Assembly (NCBI GenBank): GCA_023258825.1
Contig: JALQWE010000014.1
Span: 1 to 19,686, forward strand
Direction: 5' to 3'
Source: Planctomycetaceae bacterium
GTDB lineage: Bacteria; Planctomycetota; Planctomycetia; Planctomycetales; Planctomycetaceae
DNA length: 19,686 bases
Position 1 is the stretch's first letter. Every line of letters begins with the position of its first letter. The notes below the pieces were generated by a model, which saw only the letters and a program-made list of their open reading frames with translations, did not search any database and was not told the DNA's origin. Both the position numbers and the translations under genes were made by a program. Positions 14,015 through 19,686 of this stretch are shown here, in pieces.

Positions 14015-15364
14015 TCAGGAACTGAGGGCATCAGCGACGTTGGTGCGATACGCGGTCATGGCGGGCAGAAATCCAACGAGTACAGCCAAACCACCAACCA
14101 CAGGAAACAGCACAAATTCAAGGGTGTTCATGGACCACGGATTGATCAGCAATCCTGTCTGGCGAATCACCCATGGTGCAGTGGCGACAGCCAGTCCATG
14201 CCCGGCCAGCCAACCCGCGATGGCTCCACCAAGACACAGCAGTGCGGATTCGGCAAGCACGATTCCGAACACATGATGCCGTCCGGCCCCCAGTGCCCGC
14301 ATGATGCCGATTTCGCGTCGCCGATCAGCCATCGAATTGTAAATGCTGACAAAGATCCCCACACCAGACACCAGAATAATGATGGCCGTCAGTACCACGA
14401 GAGCCTTTTGGATGTTGCCGAGCAACCCCGTCATCAATCGCTGGATCGGACGGACCGGGTTGACCGCCATGGCCTGAAACCCCTTCTGAAGCTCTGCTGA
14501 CAGACTGATGGCATCGAAGGGCGTTTCGGGGCGAGTGCGGACCAGAATTGCCGTCACTTCCTTCATGGCATCAGGACTATTATAGGTCTTCACACCGCCA
14601 GCCGGGGCATTTTCCGGGTTACCGGAAGCCCGACTTCGATACTCCTGCAATTGATTCATGGCCAGACTGAGTCGTTCGGTATCAGCGGCGTAGAAATCCC
14701 GCAGACGTTTTTCGACTTCGTCGATGGGCTTTTCATGTCCATCAATCGCGTAGAAGCCGTCGAGGTTCAGAAAGACGGTGCGGTCATTTGCCGTTCCGGT
14801 GGTGTCGAGAACAGCCACAACCGTGAACTGTTCATCATGCACATCTTCGCTTTCTGCGCCACCGTGAATGATGGAAAAGCGGGAACCGACATCCCAGCCA
14901 TTTTCCCGGGCCACTTCAGCCCCGATGATGGCATCAAACAGGGCACTGATACGTGTGCCGCGGATCCGAAAACTCTGCCCCGGCATGTACTCATTTTCGA
15001 AATACTCCGTCGTCGTGCCGACGATGGGGAACGCCCCGATTTCCGTCACATCACCAAAGGCCAGTGGGACAGCAGAAATCACTCGCCGATCCCTGCGAAT
15101 CTGATCAAGGTACAGATATGGCAGGTTCTCGATGGGTGGCTGCATGCGATACACGGCACTCAGCACCAACTGGAGGTCACTACCCTTTGGTCCGATAATG
15201 AGGTCATACCCCACACTGCGCTGAGTGAAGGCGCTGTCTACAGCGCCGAAAATGACCAGCACGAGCACCATGAGCATAACGCCGAGGCCAATGCTGAGAG
15301 CCGTCAGACAGGAGGCCAGTCTACGCTGCAGAATGCTCTTCCATGCAATTGTGAAAAGATTCAT
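14015..15364 (-). CDS. FtsX/MacB-type ABC transporter permease
   Basis: The start at ATG 15364 overlaps the upstream ATPase stop in an ATGA and gives 449 residues. The N terminus MNLFTIAWKSILQRRLASCLTA plus a first membrane segment (~22-43) is typical of the MacB/LolC/FtsX fold. A large periplasmic domain follows, with the subgroup motif YDLIIGPKGSDLQLVLS. Three C-terminal membrane segments come last (ALVVLTAIIILVSGVGIFVSIYNS, an intermediate GIVLAESALLCLGG, and LEFVLFPVVGGLAVLVGFLPA), along with the DRRREIGIMRALGA loop that contacts the ATPase. It should act with the adjacent ATPase in mechanotransmission-type export or release of a membrane substrate. No HlyD-type adaptor gene is adjacent. 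Confidence 0.93.
   Translation of the reverse strand: MNLFTIAWKSILQRRLASCLTALSIGLGVMLMVLVLVIFGAVDSAFTQRSVGYDLIIGPKGSDLQLVLSAVYRMQPPIENLPYLYLDQIRRDRRVISAVPLAFGDVTEIGAFPIVGTTTEYFENEYMPGQSFRIRGTRISALFDAIIGAEVARENGWDVGSRFSIIHGGAESEDVHDEQFTVVAVLDTTGTANDRTVFLNLDGFYAIDGHEKPIDEVEKRLRDFYAADTERLSLAMNQLQEYRSRASGNPENAPAGGVKTYNSPDAMKEVTAILVRTRPETPFDAISLSAELQKGFQAMAVNPVRPIQRLMTGLLGNIQKALVVLTAIIILVSGVGIFVSIYNSMADRRREIGIMRALGAGRHHVFGIVLAESALLCLGGAIAGWLAGHGLAVATAPWVIRQTGLLINPWSMNTLEFVLFPVVGGLAVLVGFLPAMTAYRTNVADALSS
15361..15364 (-). other. ATGA stop/start overlap coupling ATPase and permease
   Basis: On the minus strand the permease ATG overlaps the ATPase TGA in ATGA. This is a classic sign of translational coupling and of fixed stoichiometry between the two subunits; the overlap also settles the permease start. 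Confidence 0.9.
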
Positions 15365-16050
15365 ATCGCCTGCCCCCTGACACACAATTCAGGATGATTG
15401 AAATCCTGCATTCGATCTATACGTTGAAACGCGCCGGCCACTTCCAGGGAATGAGTCACCATCAGCAGCGAAACGTTGTGATCGCGACACGTCTCGCGGA
15501 TCAGATCCAGGACCAGCTGTTGATTTTTTGGATCGACATTCGCTGTGGGTTCATCCGCCAGCAGCAGTACCGGTTTGTTCGCCAGCGCCCGCGCGACAGC
15601 CACTCGTTGCTGCTCGCCCACAGAAAGCCGCCTGGGCGAATGCTGCAGCCGATGCCCCAGACCAACACGTTCCAGAAGTTGTCTGGCAAACGCACGATCG
15701 ACACCACGCCCCGAAAAGGCCATCCCCAGCATGACATTCTCGAGCGCCGAAAACGCCGGCAACAGATTGAACGTCTGAAACACGATGCCGACTTTGGCGG
15801 CCCGATAACGATCCCGGACGACCTCCGGCATGGCAGCAAGGTCCCGATTGTCAATCACAACCCGACCGGAATCCGGTGTCAGGATTCCGGAAATGATGTT
15901 CAGCAAGGTGGTCTTTCCTCCACCGCTGGCCCCCAGCAGTGCAACCTGTTCACCCTGCACGATTTCAAACCGCTCGATCCCCAGCACCGGCAGGCTGCCG
16001 CCTTCGGGCTGCCGATAGGACTTGCGGATGTGCTCCAGCAACAATGACAT
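15361..16050 (-). CDS. ABC transporter ATP-binding protein (MacB/LolD type), partner of the FtsX-like permease
   Basis: The ATG at 16050 gives 229 residues, the normal length for this branch; the frame continues upstream but that part has no family similarity. Motifs are Walker A GASGGGKT, the Q-loop region GIVFQTFNLLPAFSALENV, signature LSVGEQQR (the Gly-Gly of LSGGQ replaced by Val-Gly and the Gln by Glu, a variation known in this subfamily), Walker B LLLADEP and the switch His in VTHS. It should power the permease encoded next to it. The ribosome-binding site is poor, and the start is preceded by a tandem GAATCTGAA repeat on the minus strand. A hairpin lies at 16096-16114. Both may be control elements of this unit. 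Confidence 0.93.
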   Translation of the reverse strand: MSLLLEHIRKSYRQPEGGSLPVLGIERFEIVQGEQVALLGASGGGKTTLLNIISGILTPDSGRVVIDNRDLAAMPEVVRDRYRAAKVGIVFQTFNLLPAFSALENVMLGMAFSGRGVDRAFARQLLERVGLGHRLQHSPRRLSVGEQQRVAVARALANKPVLLLADEPTANVDPKNQQLVLDLIRETCRDHNVSLLMVTHSLEVAGAFQRIDRMQDFNHPELCVRGQAI

Positions 16051-16051
16051 A

Positions 16052-16072
16052 TTCAGATTCCGTTTCAGATTC
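16052..16072 (-). repeat. Tandem GAATCTGAA repeat just before the ATPase start
   Basis: GAATCTGAA occurs twice on the minus strand (plus-strand 16052-16060 and 16064-16072), 12 bp apart, ending one base before the ATG. The position overlaps where the ribosome would bind. It may be an operator or translational control site, or simply chance. Confidence 0.35.
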
Positions 16073-16095
16073 TGTCGGATCCAATTCGCAGGAAT

Positions 16096-16114
16096 GACAA
16101 CACAGCCTGTTGTC
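16096..16114 (-). repeat. Perfect 7-bp inverted repeat upstream of the ABC unit
   Basis: GACAACA-CAGCC-TGTTGTC is a perfect 7-bp inverted repeat with a 5-bp spacer, ending 46 nt before the ATPase start. Its position and symmetry suit a repressor operator or a leader stem-loop. No evidence distinguishes the two. Confidence 0.4.
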
Positions 16115-16450
16115 GCAGGATGAGTATCAGACCACCAGTCGCCCCTCGAATCCCTCGACCCCAAAGGCACTGCACAAATGGCCATTCAGCTGATCGCTTC
16201 ACCGCCACAGACATGCGTACCGCAGAAATGGGGGCGATCCAGCGCCCGTCGTGCATTCCGGTCGCCATGGCTGGCAATGACAGTGAACGCCCGGCAATCA
16301 CGGGACGCCTTGACGATTTTGTATCAGGAATGCAGCCGCAGATCGAGCGGCTTTTTCCATGGCGAACGATCGTTTTTCCTGTGAAAAAATGAACGGTGCG
16401 ATTCCCCCCGTCCCTGAACAGCAGTACGCAGACCTACCGAAAAATGCGCG

Positions 16451-16472
16451 AAAAAAACCTCGGGATTTCCGA
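16451..16472 (-). terminator. Weak terminator-like site after maf
   Basis: On the minus strand TCGG-AAATC-CCGA is followed by GG and seven T. The stem has only 4 bp, so intrinsic termination would be weak. It lies about 90 bp after the Maf stop, a sensible place. Low confidence. Confidence 0.25.
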
Positions 16473-16484
16473 TTTCGTACGTCA

Positions 16485-16500
16485 CCAGCACTCTTGCTGG
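16485..16500. repeat. Perfect 6-bp hairpin after maf
   Basis: CCAGCA-CTCT-TGCTGG forms a perfect 6-bp stem with a 4-nt loop, about 65 bp past the Maf stop on the minus strand. No T-run follows directly; together with the T7 site at 16451-16457 it may contribute to 3'-end formation. Confidence 0.3.
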
Positions 16501-16562
16501 GCATGAACACAAAGACATCACTCAGCAATGAACTGGACAGAAACCAGGCCCACATCGAACAC

Positions 16563-17147
16563 CTACAGCAGCCTGACACCCAGCGACCTCAGCTCTGCAG
16601 CCAACTGAATCAGAGGAAGCCCCATAATGGCCGTAAAATCACTCGTGTCAATTTTTTCAAACAAGCTGATGCCGGCAGCTTCGATACGATAACTTCCTGC
16701 ACAGTCCAGTGGCTGGTCCCGATTGACATAGGCCGCAATTTCCTGATGGTCCAGTGGACGCATCCACAGCACCGTTTCCTGCAGAAAACATCGCACCTTC
16801 CCGGGTCTCGGGCCCATGACACAGACCGCGGTCAGCAAGCGGTGTGACCGCCCACTCATGTCCAGCAACTGCTGACAGGCACGTTCTGCTGTGCCGGGCT
16901 TGCCCAGAATCCGGCCATTCAGGTCCACCAGTTGATCAGATCCGATCACGACCGCGTCCGGATGATCTGCAGCAACGGCGGCAGCTTTCATCCGCGCGAG
17001 GCAACTGGCCACGTCTGCCGGCGACGACCCCGACTGCTTCACGGCGTCTTCGTCCACCTGTGGCACAATCACCTGAAAGTTGCTGGCGATACGATTCAGC
17101 AGTTCCTGCCGGTACGGCGAACCACTTGCCAGAATCAGATTGCCCAT
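16563..17147 (-). CDS. Maf-family nucleotide pyrophosphatase, YceF subtype
   Basis: The 194-residue protein begins at ATG 17147 (GTG 17156, three codons earlier, is the alternative; neither has a strong ribosome-binding site). Maf motifs are in order: ILASGSPYRQELL at 5-17, where the usual second Arg of SPRR is Tyr; the catalytic VIGSDQ at 67-72; LGKPGT at 81-86; and the later DCAGSYRIEAAGISLFEKIDTSDFTAIMGLPL block. The SDQ triplet, rather than ADT, places it with YceF, the subgroup shown in E. coli to hydrolyse 7-methyl-GTP, rather than the dTTP/UTP-specific YhdE type. It acts in the cytoplasm as a house-cleaning enzyme against modified nucleotides. It is divergent from the large secreted-protein gene and separated from the ABC unit by 512 bp. 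Confidence 0.92.
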   Translation of the reverse strand: MGNLILASGSPYRQELLNRIASNFQVIVPQVDEDAVKQSGSSPADVASCLARMKAAAVAADHPDAVVIGSDQLVDLNGRILGKPGTAERACQQLLDMSGRSHRLLTAVCVMGPRPGKVRCFLQETVLWMRPLDHQEIAAYVNRDQPLDCAGSYRIEAAGISLFEKIDTSDFTAIMGLPLIQLAAELRSLGVRLL

Positions 17148-17432
17148 TCCATGCACTTTCTTTCAATGAAAACTCACACACTTTGAACAGCAACCCGCGG
17201 GAAATCTCCCCGTATGCTTCATCTGCTGCCGCAGAGGGCGAGGGGAATTCCCCGAACCGACTGGTTGATGGGGTGAAGAGGCGAGACAGGAAGGCCGAAT
17301 ACAGATCCAGCGTAGAGCATAACAGGCTTGCGGTACGGAAACGACCAACTTCAGGTGCTGTTGTCGGATGATTCCACGCCGTCTGCATGCTTCAAGCCCG
17401 GCAGGCATCGTATTTTAAGATTCAGCCCTGCG

Positions 17433-17448
17433 CACGTACTGGTACGTG
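17433..17448 (+). promoter_or_regulatory. 16-nt palindrome, operator-like or leader stem-loop
   Basis: CACGTAC-TG-GTACGTG is a 7-bp perfect inverted repeat with a 2-bp centre, 37 nt before the ATG at 17486. As DNA it resembles a dimeric regulator site; as RNA it gives a 6-bp stem with a CTGG loop. Both readings fit its place before a secreted-protein gene. Confidence 0.45.
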
Positions 17449-17472
17449 TTTCCGGGTTCGTTTCAGAAGATC

Positions 17473-17477
17473 AGGAG
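17473..17477 (+). promoter_or_regulatory. Shine-Dalgarno AGGAG for the secreted protein
   Basis: AGGAG lies 8 nt before the ATG at 17486 and fixes that start; a second in-frame ATG five codons on would lose the basic-free n-region but keep the hydrophobic core. Confidence 0.7.
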
Positions 17478-17485
17478 CCATCGGA

Positions 17486-19686
17486 ATGAGTCCGTTGGGT
17501 ATGCAGGCCGGTGTTCGGCAGATTCTGCCGGTGCTTGCAGTCTGGACAGGGATCCTCTGCAACGTCACCTTTGCCCAATCCGGGCAACCGGTGAACGAGG
17601 GCGGTTCGACCGAATCCGAACCTCACGTCATTCTCTCCGACAATAAAGGCGGAATCCCGGTCCGTGCGGCCTCCAGCGCTGTTCAGGATTCCACCGATCC
17701 CCTCGTGAAGCTGGTCTGGGAAACCCGTGAGTCCACACGACAGCGCCTGCTCTCCACCAAAGATCACACTCCATGGCAAATCATGCATGGACTGCTGGGT
17801 CTGCGACAGGATTTTCTGATCTCGCACAAAGGCAAGCCTGTCAGTGGACTGGAGTGGATTCAGTCCGGGCCGGCCTATCAAAACGAACCCTGGTTCGAAA
17901 CAACGCAATACGGCGGCCGGGCTCATCCATTCAGCAAGCCCTACTGGTTCGAAGGACACGTCAATCAGTTCCTGGCGATTCTTGCCACCTGCAACCTGCC
18001 ACTGGAAACAACATTCCAGACAGCTGCAGGCCCGATCACCATGAAGGACATGCTGCGCAATGCCCAGATGACGGTAAATTCCCGCGAGGAAGTCACGTGG
18101 ACGCTCTGGGCCCTGGCAACCTATCTGCCTTCTGACGCGACGTGGGTGAACGCCGCGGGGGAACAGTGGAGCATCGAGAAACTTGTCCAGATCGAGACTG
18201 GCAAAAAAGTCGGCGGCCCGACATCACCCTGCGGAGGAACTCACGGCCTGTTCGCACTCGCGCGGGCAAGAAACGTGTACCTGCGTACCGGAAAACCACT
18301 TCGCGGTGTCTGGTTTGAAGCCGACCAGAAAATCAAGAAGTACATTGAGGTCGCTCGAGTCCTCTGCAACACTGATGGCTCTCTGACGTCCGGCTTCTTC
18401 AAAACACGCGAATTCAAGCAGGACTTCGACAAGCGGATGGCCAGCGAAGGGCATCTGCTGGAATTCCTGATGATGTCAGTTTCTCAGCAGCAACTGAAGG
18501 AACCGTGGATTCGTACTGCGATCGAAACCACAGCCCGCGATCTGATGTCCAACCGTCGGGAATACGTCAGCTGCTCACCCCTCTATCACGCCACAAACGC
18601 TCTGTCGATTTACCTTGATCGCGTTGCTCAGGACGTGCCGGAGAATGTGGCTGAGAAGCCTCCAGCCACGAAGTCCGCAGCGCTCTCGAAGGAATTACCT
18701 GTCGGCGGGAAACAGGCCCCCGTCGCTCCCAGCCGGGCAACTCCGAACGACACAGCAACCGGGCAGGGCACAACCTTAGCGCCCACTGTTCCGCGGCAAC
18801 CGATAGTAACCCCCGCTGGCACGCAGCCAATGCCTGCCGAAACACCAACACAGCCTTCGATCGGGCCCTCACCGTCTGTCGGGCCTGTGCCGTCCACAAC
18901 GGCGCCGTCACAGACTCCAGAGCCGCCCGCGAAACTCTCTGTCACGTCGGAATCCATTGCTGTCCCACAGACGGCCAGCCCGTTGCCATCGGCGTCTGCA
19001 GGTTCTGCAGCCGCGACCGCAGCCTCACCGGCGAACAGGGCTCCCACATTGCCGGCCCCGGCTGCCTCCGCCACATCGCGTCCCGCAGTCGTTGACCCCG
19101 GCGTCACAAGGTCCACCTCTGTGCCCGAGGTACGTGCTGCTTCGCCAATGCAGGTTTCGCCCGACACCACCAGCAATTCGCCGGTGACCAGAAGCACTGC
19201 GACACCCGGTCCCGCCGCTGCCGGACTGCCATCGCCATTGAAATCTGCCCCCATCATTACTCCGTCACCAAATCCCGCCGGGAATGTTTCTATTGCCGGC
19301 CCAATGCCGACCCCCGGGACACTCCTGCCAAAGACAAGCCAGAGCAGGGTGGCTACCACGACGAGCACACCCTCACCGTCACCTGTGACGGGAGGAAAGG
19401 CTCAGGCGACGCCACGGCAGCCGGATCCCACTGCCCCTGAGTCAACAGAGATCATCTCGCTGGGAGACTTTCTCAGCGGAAAAACACCAGACACTACGGT
19501 CACACCGCGGAAGAACGATCCGAGTGCACCGAAGTCCGGGGAACCCACAGCAGCAGATTCCCAGCCGCCGAAACTGAAACCGGCCGCAAAGTCTTCGGCA
19601 TCGCCGGGTGCTGAGGCGGGACCGGCCTCAGCAACTCCTTCCGCCTCGCCACAGCCACCGGCCGGAACGATCAAAAGGCCATTGAA
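17486..19686 (+). CDS. Secreted protein with conserved-looking N-domain and very long Pro/Ala/Ser/Thr-rich tail (3' end outside window)
   Basis: The frame is open to the window edge: 733 codons without a stop. A signal peptide ends at NVTFA/Q (residue ~30). Residues ~70-380 form a helical globular domain with Trp-rich segments (YGGRAHPFSKPYWFEGHVNQFLAIL, TWTLWALATYLP) and GGPTSPCGGTHGLFALARA. The repeated helix pairs and GGTH loop recall alpha/alpha-toroid folds, but I do not recognise a named family; I recall unrelated-sounding automatic names attached to planctomycete proteins of this look. From ~385 to the edge the sequence is low-complexity Pro/Ala/Ser/Thr with scattered short charged bits. 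One island reads TEIISLGDFLSGKTP (about residues 654-668) and could be a peptide motif. Codon use stays GC-rich and in frame, so the tail is real. It is probably a periplasmic or surface protein of unknown role. Confidence 0.8.
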   Translation, partial: MSPLGMQAGVRQILPVLAVWTGILCNVTFAQSGQPVNEGGSTESEPHVILSDNKGGIPVRAASSAVQDSTDPLVKLVWETRESTRQRLLSTKDHTPWQIMHGLLGLRQDFLISHKGKPVSGLEWIQSGPAYQNEPWFETTQYGGRAHPFSKPYWFEGHVNQFLAILATCNLPLETTFQTAAGPITMKDMLRNAQMTVNSREEVTWTLWALATYLPSDATWVNAAGEQWSIEKLVQIETGKKVGGPTSPCGGTHGLFALARARNVYLRTGKPLRGVWFEADQKIKKYIEVARVLCNTDGSLTSGFFKTREFKQDFDKRMASEGHLLEFLMMSVSQQQLKEPWIRTAIETTARDLMSNRREYVSCSPLYHATNALSIYLDRVAQDVPENVAEKPPATKSAALSKELPVGGKQAPVAPSRATPNDTATGQGTTLAPTVPRQPIVTPAGTQPMPAETPTQPSIGPSPSVGPVPSTTAPSQTPEPPAKLSVTSESIAVPQTASPLPSASAGSAAATAASPANRAPTLPAPAASATSRPAVVDPGVTRSTSVPEVRAASPMQVSPDTTSNSPVTRSTATPGPAAAGLPSPLKSAPIITPSPNPAGNVSIAGPMPTPGTLLPKTSQSRVATTTSTPSPSPVTGGKAQATPRQPDPTAPESTEIISLGDFLSGKTPDTTVTPRKNDPSAPKSGEPTAADSQPPKLKPAAKSSASPGAEAGPASATPSASPQPPAGTIKRPL

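Larger units (their letters stand above)
16051..16562. other. Gene-poor stretch between Maf and the ABC unit
   Basis: No supported gene is seen in these 512 bases; the short frames on both strands have no ribosome-binding site or motif. Visible elements are the tandem repeat at 16052-16072, hairpins at 16096-16114 and 16485-16500, a palindrome AACGATCGTT near 16366-16375, and a weak terminator-like site at 16451-16472. The promoter of the ABC unit is expected here. Confidence 0.5.
17148..17485. other. Divergent spacer between maf and the secreted-protein gene
   Basis: These 338 bases carry the promoters of two divergent genes. No gene is supported; a minus-strand frame across 16936-17388 overlaps maf out of frame and is a shadow. 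The notable element is the near-perfect palindrome at 17433-17448. A TATTTT at 17411-17416 is a possible -10 for the right-hand gene but has no good -35. Confidence 0.5.

Noticed and set aside
14651..16047. Long plus-strand frames (14651-15397 and 15394-16047) opposite the ABC permease and ATPase
   Set aside because: They mirror the coding strand of well-supported ABC genes and carry no motif of their own.
16366..16375. Palindrome AACGATCGTT followed by T-run, considered as terminator
   Set aside because: A perfect 10-mer palindrome leaves no hairpin loop, so it cannot form a normal intrinsic terminator stem.
16359..16847. 162-codon plus-strand frame overlapping the end of maf
   Set aside because: Antisense to conserved Maf sequence over much of its length and no motif.
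16936..17388. 150-codon minus-strand frame overlapping the start of maf
   Set aside because: Out of frame with a clear Maf N terminus; overlapping same-strand coding is unlikely.
18628..19368. 246-codon minus-strand frame rich in Gly, Val and Ala
   Set aside because: It is the complement of the Pro/Ala/Ser/Thr-rich tail; the plus frame has a signal peptide, a strong Shine-Dalgarno and a continuous 733-codon reading frame.
1..19686. Mobile elements, CRISPR arrays, tRNA genes or phage remnants
   Set aside because: I looked for terminal inverted repeats, regular spacers, cloverleaf-like blocks and transposase or integrase motifs and saw none.

Overview
The window reads as chromosomal DNA of a bacterium with a Gram-negative-type envelope, most likely a planctomycete (Planctomycetota). 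Reasons: a TolC-like protein with the long C-terminal tail I associate with planctomycete homologues, a DUF1570-type secreted HExxH protein, a TlpA-TPR lipoprotein, a secreted protein with a very long Pro/Ala/Ser/Thr-rich tail, mixed Shine-Dalgarno use, several GTG starts and wide gene-poor spacers. This assignment is inference from family content; no rRNA is present. I see no tRNA, rRNA, CRISPR array, transposase, integrase or phage gene.

Layout. 1-4425 (+): the 3' end of an SRAP (YedK/HMCES-type) gene, an iron-dependent alcohol dehydrogenase, a MacB/LolD-type ABC ATPase, and a long TolC-like outer-membrane protein. 4453-6552 (-): a small secreted Cys-containing protein, and a two-gene unit of a STAS protein followed by a LOG-family (TIGR00730) protein. 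A gene-poor stretch follows, then a DUF1570-like secreted putative metallopeptidase (+, to 8588). 8686-9504 (-): a lone ABC-2/DUF990-type permease. After another gene-poor stretch come a small two-TM protein (10188-10595), a lipoprotein with TlpA thioredoxin and TPR-like parts (10828-12117) and a FabZ-type hotdog dehydratase (12464-12955), all (+). 13113-17147 (-): a sterol-desaturase-family membrane hydroxylase, an FtsX/MacB-type permease translationally coupled to its ATPase, and a YceF-type Maf nucleotide pyrophosphatase. 17486 to the right edge (+): a secreted protein whose last 340 or more residues are low-complexity.

Function. Most content is envelope biology (two partial ABC export systems, an outer-membrane channel, a periplasmic or surface thioredoxin, a membrane lipid hydroxylase, an acyl dehydratase, secreted proteins) mixed with nucleotide housekeeping (LOG, Maf, SRAP). 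Only STAS-LOG, ABC ATPase-TolC and ATPase-permease look like co-transcribed units. I did not find a clearly new multi-gene system. The most useful leads are a structured leader with alternative hairpins before the TlpA gene, a 16-nt operator-like palindrome before the last gene, an ABC ATPase-TolC pair lacking permease and adaptor, and a small secreted protein that may be an eroded Csp-type copper-binding helical bundle.
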